NCBI RefSeq assembly: GCF_010183535.1
Contig: NC_071333.1
Coordinates: 1,612,001-1,676,000 of the forward strand
DNA length: 64,000 nucleotides
Direction: 5' to 3'
Origin: Caenorhabditis remanei
Taxonomy: Eukaryota; Nematoda; Chromadorea; Rhabditida; Rhabditidae
Part shown: positions 8,001 to 16,626 of the stretch, one piece after another
Layout of the letters: each line of letters starts with the position of its first letter
Position numbering within the stretch: the stretch's first letter is position 1
Program-made: the position numbers and the translations under genes
The notes under the pieces: generated by a model
Databases searched by the model: none
Seen by the model: the letters and a program-made list of their open reading frames with translations, nothing else
What the model was told of the DNA's origin: nothing

Positions 8001-10532
8001 TCTGCCACATTTACAAATCGATTGTCCACTGAAATGCAGTCAATAAGCTTGCAGCGGCCATCAGGGGAACATTTTGGGCAGAAAAGTCCTAACGCCTCTT
8101 CAACGGTTTTCGGCATGGTGGCTGAGCAATCTGGACAGTATCGGAGAGCCACGAAGAGGACTGGCTTGTGCTTCCTGGTGATGGGGTCGAACATGCACTG
8201 AAAATTGAGGAATTGGAAGAATTTTGTGGTTAAGTCATACCTCGAAATCACATGCAAACCTCAAATATGTGAGATTTGTTTTCTTCACCGAGATCGCCAT
8301 GATGCACTTGTGTTCCGGGGTCATCTTCATGTTGCACCGTGTGCACCACTTTAAGCCGCAATCGTGTGGAGCAGTGATCTTGGTCTTGTTTGTATAGTAG
8401 ACCTCTCCACACTTTTTGCAGAGTTTCGTGTGGTCACAGCGACTCTTTCCTCTCTTCGACCCTGAAAAATTATCGTTATATTGGTCATTAACCGAAATTC
8501 AAACCTTTTGCGAGGTGGTTGTCGAGGCATTTTTTCGATCTGAACAGCATCTCACACTTCACACAGCAGAATTCCATGTCGTTCGGTGTCGATGGACATT
8601 CCATCGATCCGCATGGGCGATGCCTTAATGGGCAATTGTAGTGTGTCGCGAAGCTTCCACACCTCACGAGACACTGATTGCAGAAGAATTTGGTCTTCAG
8701 GAGAGTTGGGAGGGCTCGCACACCAGAAAAGTGTCCAATTCCATCGATTTCTTCCAAGTAAATCGGGATCGTCTTGTTTTCCCCAACGTATGGTCCCGCG
8801 AAGAAGGGTTGGGGTTGGTCCTTGACGATTGCGATGATTTGGTGCGTCCCCGCAAACACCGTCTCTTGGAGCTGTTTGATGTCGTCGTGATCGAAGTTTT
8901 GCCTCTTCGTGATGCCAGAATTCTGAATTTTCGGAATGTGATTGTTGTTACCGTTTTCATTTCCCGAACTTCGACATAGACCGTCAGGCATTGATTTGGG
9001 GTCGAATCTGACTTTTTCAACGATTGCCTGTACATCCGTGCGGCATGTTGTCTCTCATCATGTGTGACTCCATGTTTCTTCAGTAGGAACATCAATGACT
9101 GATAGACTGCATGGAACAAGCAGTCATAAATTACTGAAAAATTTCATGAAGGTGGTGGTTTTGAAAATTGAAAGTCTTACCCTCATTCTTCATGATGACC
9201 GACTTCTTGCCTCTTCTACTGACTACTGGACCATCATCATCATCATCATCGGCATCCATGTCGGGGGCTTCATCTTCAGAGTCGTCAACTTCTACGGCCT
9301 CATCCATGATCAGATCGTCTTCATCATCGTCATCCATCATTTCGCCATCGCTGTTGACCCGTCTCCTTTTTCCAAACATGTCACTATCGAGTATATCTCG
9401 CATGGAAAATCCTGACTTTCGTTTCCCCGATCCTGATGGGGGTACGACATACTTCAGAATGATATCCAGCGTTGGGTTCTGGATTTCGAGTGGTGACTTG
9501 TTTGATTGGGTCATCAACTCCAGATTATAGACCACTTTCTCCCCAGTGACCATCTTCAGAGGGGTCAATGAGAGGCCGACTGCTTCGGCTGCATCCAGCT
9601 CCAGCGACTTGAAGGTAATTCCGACCTTTGTCGTGTCGTTGACATGATCCGGTTGGAATTTCTTGACCAGCTCAACAATTGTCTCGCCAAATGTTTCGGG
9701 GCCGTGTGGGTCGACCGTTATGGCATCGGAGAGCTTTACGGTGAGCGTCACCGTCTTGAAGTACTTCTCGTAGTCGCCTTCATGCTTCTCGTGATGTACA
9801 TTTATCACTTTCACCGCGGCACCTCCAACTTGTTCCTGAAATCATTGTGTTTGAAAATTTGGGCATAGGTTCCCCTATATTTTCCATTTTTCAAGTTCTC
9901 AAATCGAAATTTGGGCATAGGTTCCCCTATATTTTCCATTTTTCAAGTTCTCAAATCGAAATTTGGGCATAGGTTCCCCTATATTTTCCATTTTTCATGT
10001 TCTCAAATCAAAATTTGGGCATAGGTTCCCCTATATTTTCCATTTTTCATGTTCTCAAATCAAAATTTGGGCATAGGTTCCCCTATATTTTCCATTTTTC
10101 AAGTTCTCAAATCGAAATTTGGGCATAGGTTCCCCTATATTTTCCATTTTTCAAGTTCTCAAATCGAAATTTGGGTATAGGTTCCCCTCAATTTTCCATT
10201 TTTCAAAAGTTTTGCGGGCGGGGTTGTGGGACATGCACCCCTCTATGAGTCATGTTTTGAAAGTGAAAGCTTACCAGCTCTTCATCGACCTCCTCCTCCT
10301 CATTTCCAAGAATGTATTGTAGTCGGCGGGCGTGCTCCTCTCCATAGGGTAGACGTCTTTCATCAATTTCTTCTGGTCGGTCGAGCGCCGTGTTCTGAAA
10401 ATTTTCATAAATCTTGATTTCGTTATATTTATGGAAATAACTTACCTCATCATCGGTTCCTATACGCCAGTCCTCATTCTCCACCACCTGTTGAATCAGA
10501 TCTTCAATAATTTCAGTAAGATCAGCGTCCAT
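5036..10532 (-). CDS. Maverick/Polinton protein-primed-type DNA polymerase B (about 19 exons)
   Basis: A family B polymerase of about 1,400 residues. The N-terminus is acidic (MDADLTEI, a D-rich tract near 9250). Next come Cys-rich zinc-binding-like segments (CNQCLVRC, CVKCEMLF, CTRCNMKM). The exonuclease domain has FACDFE, GLAHNGSGYDWQF and YCFEDVFIL. Palm motifs are VVSLYPTV (motif A), KLLVNSLWGK (motif B) and YTDTDS (motif C); the stop is at 5036. Introns are mostly about 45-60 bp with good splice signals, except a 440-bp intron filled by a 52-bp repeat array. The first exon (10532-10446) follows a TTTTTCCAG site, suiting SL trans-splicing or a further upstream exon. One junction near 8923-8952 is ambiguous. 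The enzyme would replicate the element; polymerase and exonuclease residues all appear intact. Confidence 0.85.
7880..7931. repeat. Dinucleotide microsatellite inside a polymerase intron
   Basis: A (CT)n tract followed by (AT)n fills the centre of the 50-bp intron that separates the exonuclease AHNGSG block from YDWQF. The exon ends on both sides keep normal GT and AG signals on the minus strand. Confidence 0.7.
9861..10208. repeat. Seven-copy 52-bp tandem repeat in polymerase intron 2
   Basis: The phrase gggcataggttcccc (gggtataggttcccc in the last unit) begins at 9861, 9913, 9965, 10017, 10069, 10121 and 10173, exactly 52 bp apart. Units differ at very few sites: units 3 and 4 share the catgttctcaaatca variant, the others caagttctcaaatcg. 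The near identity indicates recent expansion or gene conversion. The whole array lies within the intron between exons ending at 10275 and starting at 9835. Confidence 0.95.
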
Positions 10533-10577
10533 TCTGGAAAAATCATGGTTATTCATCCGTCTACACCAAAGAAGATT

Positions 10578-10852
10578 ATGAACGCGAATGGGTCTGACTA
10601 CATCTATCCTACGGAAATTGTTGAACAGCCTGACACGGTAAATTTAGTGTCTTGGCAAAATCGAAAATTTGACTTCAGACTTCTCCATGTGGACTGGATC
10701 AGTACTTTTATACTCCTCAAGCCCAGATTATGCCCCCGCCTATGCCTCAAACTGCTCCTCAATCTACCCCAAAAGCTGAGAAGAAGCCTGATACGTTCAT
10801 TTTCAACTTTGCCAAGGGGTCGACACCAACTATCCAAATATTGCAAAAATGA
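10578..10852 (+). CDS. Small Maverick accessory protein, Pro/Gln-rich (two exons)
   Basis: Exon 1 (10578-10637, MNANGSDYIYPTEI) is joined over a 41-bp intron (gtaaat...cttcag) to exon 2 (10679-10852). This gives about 77 residues ending FNFAKGSTPTIQILQK. The middle is rich in Pro, Gln and Met. The frame continues upstream to another ATG at 10545, only 13 bp from the divergent polymerase start. No family is recognised. The clean splice signals and position between Maverick genes support a real short gene. The same DNA also has an unspliced overlapping frame, which I consider less likely. Confidence 0.5.
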
Positions 10853-10998
10853 AACTGTGATGCTCTGTCATCTATTGTTCTCGCTCCTTGCCCCAGTTTA
10901 CACCGTGTTCCCATTCGTTTCCCCCCTTTTCTCGAAATTGTGTGTTTCTTGGGGGAACCATCCACTTTAGTGATGACTCATAGGGTGGCGTCCCCCCA

Positions 10999-11007
10999 CT
11001 ATATAAT
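10999..11007 (+). promoter_or_regulatory. TATA-box-like promoter element
   Basis: actatataatg lies about 90 bp upstream of the next plus-strand start codon, and a tttccag trans-splice-like acceptor immediately precedes that ATG (11091). Confidence 0.45.
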
Positions 11008-11090
11008 GAAGTTTCAGCCCTGGTTGTTCATTTTCACTTTTGGCTACCTGTTGACTGTCTTCACAATTTTAGCCTAGTGTTTCCAGAAAA

Positions 11091-11670
11091 ATGTCCGTAT
11101 CTCACTCTGATTCATCCTCCATGTTCAAGTCTGACAAGACCAAGACCTGGGGAGTTCGTGATTCTTCGAAGAGACAATTTATGGACGAAGTGGATGAAAA
11201 GACTAACCATGGAACTCCGAGGAAGTTGATGAAGAAAAAGGATGCGTCGTCTCTCCAATCGGTAGTGGATTCATCTTCGGCCAAACGTGTAAGTTGAAGT
11301 TTGGAGCTCTGAAAAATGATGAATAAGTTTGAATTTCAGGTGTGGCTCCATGAAAAAGCTGCCGAGTCAATCATCCCCACTGAGGAAAATGCCAAAATCA
11401 TTCCTGAACGTCTCTACAAAGGTTTGGACCCCCTCATTGTCCACATGTGTGTCCCATGCAAAAAATTCAACTCGACACGCGAAACAACTGAAATTGCTGA
11501 AGGAATGGTCCAAATTCGTGAGTTTACATGGCGAAAAATTGCAAACTTCTAAATTTCAAATTTCAGCTCTCGCTCTCTGCACCGTATGCCGTTCCCATCT
11601 CATTGCCCAGAAGAACATGAAATTCTTCCAGCATGACTGCCCAGCGCTCAAGAAGATGCTTGGACTTTAA
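11091..11670 (+). CDS. Maverick accessory protein with CxxC pairs (three exons)
   Basis: Exons are about 11091-11289, 11340-11518 and 11566-11670, with gtaagt and gtgagt donors and tttcag acceptors. The spliced product is about 160 residues. It has a Ser/Lys-rich N-terminus (KTKTWGVRDSSKRQF) followed by a compact C-terminal part with CVPCKKF and CTVCRSH...HDCPALKK, a CxxC...CxxC...HxC set that could bind zinc. AATAAA at 11717-11722 gives a poly(A) signal. The ATG directly follows TTTCCAGAAAA, a likely SL acceptor. No named family is recognised; a zinc-binding regulatory or DNA-contact role is inference. Confidence 0.6.
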
Positions 11671-11927
11671 TTTTCTGAATTTCTATGTCTGTGGTTCTGT
11701 TGATTGTCTATCCCACAATAAACCTGATAGATGCACTTGTGTACACATTCCTATCTTCTTTCCAAAATTGGGCATTGTTTGGGGACTGATGACTAGATTC
11801 GTGGTAGTCGTCATCACTTGGCCGGGTGCCAGAGACGGGTTGTGACACCCTGTACCGGAATGTTTGCTTGTTCTTCTTTTTCTCGGGTTAGGGGTCGAAA
11901 TTTTCTCGAACTATCGGAATCGATATC

Positions 11928-12394
11928 ATGGCTAATGAAGACGATATCGCTGATGGGCAAGACTTACTTTTGGATGATGATGAGATTGAGCCGGTGATGA
12001 TGATGGATCCTCATGCTGCTCCAATCGGGGGTATTTTTCCAGTGCTTTTCGTCATCAATTTTGTTGAATTTCCAGAGCCTGACGTTGATGTTGGTCCCGA
12101 TTTGTTTGCTAATCTCCCATGGTGGGTCGGCTTCGTAGTGGGTAACGGTGGGGATGCTGAAAATGATGTTGTTGATCTTGGTAGGTTTCTAGAGTGTTGT
12201 GAAATTTTTTGATTTTCTCAAATTTAGACGAGATTGAACCACCATCACCCCCACGCCCGGTCTATGAGCTTCCGAATGCGGACACGGACACCGAGAGTGA
12301 AGCCGAGTACCCGGAAGAAGAAATGGATCAAGTAGATGACGCTCAATTTCCCCGCGAAGGCGATGAAAGTGATGATGATGTGGTTCAAATTTGA
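11928..12394 (+). CDS. Small acidic Maverick accessory protein (three exons)
   Basis: Start ATG 11928 (MANEDDIADGQ), stop TGA at 12392-12394. Two introns of about 45-50 bp (donors gtattt and gtaggt; acceptors ttccag and tttag) join phase-1 codons to give IG-EPDVDVGPDL and VVDL-DEIEPPSPPRP. The product is about 120 residues and strongly acidic, with a Trp-Trp centre (NLPWWVGFVV) and a DE-rich tail (ESEAEYPEEEMDQ, GDESDDDVVQI). Acidic tails of this kind are found in histone or DNA-mimic and chaperone-like proteins, but no family is recognised. It lies co-directionally between the CxxC gene and the helicase. Confidence 0.55.
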
Positions 12395-12695
12395 CCACTA
12401 TGTCACTCTGTTGTTGTTATTGTTGTTGCTGTTAAATTTTCAGTTGGATAAATTTTCAGTCGAAGTGTTGGTGTGTATGGGGGATTGTCAAGTTTCAGGT
12501 TATTCAGTTGTATACATTTCTCGGACTAGTCATATTCTGGTTCCCATCTCTGAATGTTTGCTCAAGTAGGGGGAAGGGGGTCGACTGATTTGGAGTTTAG
12601 TCATCACCAAAAATGGAAGCACTGAGTCCCGCCCCTTTTTTGGCATGGTCAAGCTCTGATTATTTTTCATTCATTCATTCATCTGAGAATTGAAA

Positions 12696-15088
12696 ATGTC
12701 TTCACTTACAATTGTGAAGGCTACATCGCGCTACCACCCGTATTTTGGGTTGCAATACCGCTCCACGTTCACGGAGAACGTGTATTCGCGGTCAGTATTG
12801 GCCCGCCCCGCTTGTGCCCCCCTACTGTATTCCACACGTCGTGCCGCTCAACAAAAGTCTGAATGGGATTTCGGTGGTGTTCAGCTCAACCAAGGGCAGG
12901 AGGAGGCCTACCAAATGCTTGTCAAGAAGACGTCGTCGGTTAGTTAGGGTGGGGGTTAGAGTAATTTTGCTTAAGTTCTGGGGGGTCGATGTAACCTATT
13001 TTGCATGAGGTTAGAGTAATTTTGGTTAACGTATCGGTTTGATGTGGCCTTATTTTCCCTAAAGTCTGAGCTTGAGGTTAGAGTAATTTTGCCTAAGGTC
13101 TGGGGTTGGAGTCGTCTAATTTTGCCTAAGGTCTGGGTTTGATGTAGCCTTGGGTTGAGGTTAGAGAAATTTTGGTTAAGCTATCGGTTTGACGTAGCCT
13201 ATTTTACCTAAAGTCTGGGTTGGAGTCGTCTAATTTTGCTTAAGGTTTGGGTGTATATGGAAATGAGAGTCTAACCATGTTTGAGTCTATGGGTTAGGTT
13301 TGAAAATTGAAATTGTGTCTTTCAATCATCGTGACCCTGGGTGGTGGGTAATTTCTGACTGTAGGTTCGGGGTGGATTCATTTTTTGTTTAACGTTTGGG
13401 CTGGGAGTGAAAATTTAGCCTATGTCCAGTAGTGGAATTCTGTGCCTAATTTTTACGACGATGAACCTGATTATTTTTTCTGTGGGTGTCTATGGATTGA
13501 AATTTTGGGTTATTTTTTGAGAAAATCGAGAAACAACTCACTGTTTTCAGGGGAGACAGTTCTTCGTGAAGGTTGGGGGACCTGCTGGGACTGGAAAGTC
13601 GGTGGTGTTGAAGAAATTTGCGGACTTCGTGCGCCGCTTCTACATGCGTGGAGAAGCATGCGTTATCGCTGCACCGATCGCATGTGCAGCCCTCCTCGTG
13701 GGCGGCGTGACGCTTCATTCACTGCTGAAGTTGATGGTAGGGAATTTTGACCCGTAGTGTGACTCTGTAAATTTTTAATTAATTTTAAGCCAGACAAAAA
13801 GCCGTTCACACGTATGACGGCCGTCCAGATTGCGGTCATGAAGAAGGCTCTTCAACATTTGAAGGTCTTGATCATAGACGAGATCAGCCTCGCCACCGCA
13901 ACGCTGATTGCTCAGCTAGATCAGCGTCTGCAGGAGGCTTTTGAGACGGATGAGGTGTTTGGCGGTGTCTCCATCGTTGTGTTTGGAGACCTTTTACAAC
14001 TTCCACCCGTGCCCACCATCAAAGGCGGAAAGGAATACACATTCAGAGGTAATTTTTAGGCTCGGGGGTTGGTGAAGTTTTATAAGTATTCGTTTAGGTA
14101 TTCCACAGGAGTATGCGGTGATTCGCCGAGTTGTGACGCCAAAGTCACCCTTCTCGCTCTGGGGTTTGTTTGAGCTCACTGAGCTCACAGAAAACGTCAG
14201 AGCTAAGTCCTCTGACGATGCCTGTGTTCTTGCGGCAATCCGTCAGGGTGAGAGGACAGTGAAATTGGTGGATTACTTGGTCAGCCGATGCTCTATGGAG
14301 GGTGATCGACCAGCGGATATTTTCCGGGAGTTGCGCCGACTGCGGCACGAAAATCCGGCTGGGGATTTCATCGTGTTGGCGCCCAACACAGAACAAGTGC
14401 AGGAGTTCAATACCTGGGTATGTGAACCAAAAATGAAATACTTACTTTTCTTACACGGTCAATTTTTCAGATTGTGGAGCACTCCAAGGACGTCATAACT
14501 GTTGAGCCGCTGAGTACACGTCCACCATCTTGCCCGATTACAGCGTACGCCCGGATCCGATCGGAACGAGAGTCGTTGCGTTTGGCAGTCGGAAAACGGA
14601 TCATGATTACGGATAATATTCTCGATCGAACCGATAAGTCCTTGGTGAATGGTTTGATGGGCACCTTGATCAAGGTCACCGCTGATCATGTCGAGATGAA
14701 GAGGTAACAATATTTACTCAGTGGTTCTGAAATTTTTAATAACTTGAATTTCAGGCTTGACAATGGTAAGCTGGCGATGATCAAACACTTACCGTTCAAA
14801 CGTCGTGATGGAGCTGGAGGTGTTTGGTTCCAGTTCCCTGTAGCGATGGCCGAAGCGATCACCGTCAACAAGAGCCAGGGGATGACCTTTGATGGTGTTG
14901 TGTTGATGTCCGAGAACATGGAGAGGGATGGCAATTTCTACACAGCTATCAGTCGGGCTCGATCGTTGAAGAATGTTCGGATAACCAATGTCGGAGCCGT
15001 GGAGTACCGCGCGTGTTCAGCAGCCAAACAGGAGTTGGAAGTCATGAGAAGGCGGACAGCAAGATTAGCAAGCCTAAATGTTGTATAA
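12696..15088 (+). CDS. PIF1-like superfamily 1B DNA helicase of Maverick
   Basis: About 600 residues over roughly seven exons: 12696-12938, 13551-13736, about 13790-14049, 14098-14415, 14471-14705 and 14755-15088, with small uncertainty. Visible helicase motifs are QLNQGQEEAYQM (Q-like), GGPAGTGKSVVL (I, Walker A), VLIIDEISLA (II), FGDLLQLPPV (III), ELTENVRA (IV), VNKSQGMTFDGV (V) and YTAISRARSL (VI). All are intact. PIF1 helicases unwind DNA during replication; here it would aid the element's own polymerase. Introns are short except the first (about 610 bp), which holds degenerate repeats. A poly(A) signal AATAAA lies at 15106-15111. It is the last plus-strand Maverick gene seen. Confidence 0.85.
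12950..13420. repeat. Degenerate repeats in first intron of the helicase gene
   Basis: Loose copies of ggttagagtaattttg followed by cttaaggtctggg-like text recur about every 60-70 bp (for example near 12953, 13010, 13075, 13110, 13165 and 13225). They are interleaved with gatgtagcctattttgc. The copies are too diverged to give one period by eye. Confidence 0.65.
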
Positions 15089-15735
15089 TTATGATTATGA
15101 TTATCAATAAATACGGGTACTTGAAGGTTATAAAATTCAGTGACTTGTCTCAATAAAAACGGGGTCTTGTGTTTGGGTGGAAATCGATAATGTGGTGTGC
15201 ATAATAAAGGGGACTTGGTGGGTAGTGAGGGGGATTAGCCATCGAGGGAGAGAGAGAGGGGGAGAGCTTGGGGTGGGGTCAATTGGAGAGATCGTGGTCA
15301 TTGAAGAGAGGGGTGAGAAAGGGGTGGTGTGTGTGCCGCTTGTCGTCTTCCTCCTCCTAACACCCTTCGTCGAGATGTATGTCAAACACCTGCTGGTTGT
15401 CTTCATAGTGTACACACTTGGCGGTGTGGTTGTGTGTCCATTCATGATGCTGGAAACTCTGAGTTCGACTCCTGTTGAAAATTTCTAGACTTTGACTGTT
15501 TCCAAAATTTTTTCCAAACTTTCAGAAGTTCGTGGGTGGCTGAAATTTGGTTCAAAGTGCTGGTGGCCGAACATTTGCATAATGGCCGAGTTTTCACATT
15601 GTGGTCTGAGTACTGTATTCATGTCTGACATTCTGAAAATCTGAAATTCTGTCATGAACTCGGGGATTTTCGAAATTTTTCGAAATTGATGAAGTGCATG
15701 ATGAGTCATACCGATGACGTCATAGGGATGAGCGA
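15089..15735. other. Gap between Maverick helicase and retroelement
   Basis: After the helicase poly(A) signals (15106 and about 15150) there is a G/A-rich stretch (15225-15270), a GT-rich stretch and then AT-rich filler. No gene is seen. The right terminal inverted repeat of the Maverick might lie here, but its partner is outside the window, so it cannot be identified. Confidence 0.4.
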
Positions 15736-16626
15736 GTGCAGGTTAGAGAGTGTGTGAGAGAGTGGAGAGCGCAGACGGTTAGAGAGTTTAAAGGCGCATG
15801 CTCCATTTCACAAAAATGTCCTAACAAGCTCCCATACTTCTCTTCCGGCGCGCCCCACGAGAATTTCGCTGCCTTTGCTAGGTCTTTCACAGACCACGCG
15901 AATGCCATGAAGGACACACTGACAAATGACAAAAAGAAGGCCGTATTTTTGACGTATCTGTCGGACTTCGCTAGGGACAAGGCCGAAGAACTTCTCGAGT
16001 CAAAACCGGACGCCATGTTCGAGGATCTCGTCGAGCATCTGAAGTCTACGTTCCAGGACCCAACACGGGCCGAGATGGAAAGGCAGCAGCTTAGGCAGTG
16101 CTCACAGCACCAGGACGAGTCAGTGGACGCCTTCGGAGCAAGAGTCAGGAAGCTAGCCCAGTCAGCCTATGTCGGTAAGTCGCGCGAATACATTGCGGAT
16201 AAAGCGAAGGAAGCCTTCATCGACGGTCTCACCTTCACACTGAAATTTCATGTGAAAGGCGAGAGCCCGAGAGACTTCCAGGAAGCGCAAAATTCAGCGC
16301 TAAAATTCGAGCTGCTACTGGCAGAAGCTGCAAAGGCAAACACCATCACACCGCAGGGTCTTTCTTTCGCGCCACCACCTCAGAATACACCCTCTCAGCC
16401 CGCACAACCTCCCCAGCCCGCCTACCAGCACCAGCAGCCTAACTTTCCACCGCCACCCAGAAGAACCGTATGTTATTCATGCGGTTACGAGGGTCATTAC
16501 GCCGCCGACTGTAGACGCCGCCAGGGAAACCACTATCAGAATAGGGACCCTAGGAACAATAACAGGGGCTACCGCAACAACAATAACGGCGGTTATCGTA
16601 ATAATGGGGGGCTCCCGCGGCAATAA
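15718..16626 (+). pseudogene. Gag polyprotein, 5'-truncated
   Basis: The open frame gives about 300 residues and contains a retrotransposon Gag capsid region: FAAFARSFTDHAN, AEELLESKPDAMFEDLVEHL, STFQDPTRAEMERQQLRQC. A Pro/Gln linker follows (about 16360-16450), then one CCHC zinc knuckle, CYSCGYEGHYAADC, and an Arg/Asn/Gly-rich tail of GYRNN repeats. No ATG opens the frame; the first Met is inside the capsid region, so the N-terminus has been lost or replaced. The frame stops at 16624-16626, just after a run of six G, while the adjoining reading frame continues the same Gly/Asn-rich repeat. This shows that the two ORFs were read together or were once continuous. Confidence 0.75.

Noticed and set aside
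9168..9530. Ser-rich plus-strand frame of 120 codons
   Set aside because: Antisense shadow of the Asp-rich tract of the polymerase gene.
15455..15475. tRNA-like gagttcgactcc string
   Set aside because: No matching acceptor stem or A box within 80 bp.
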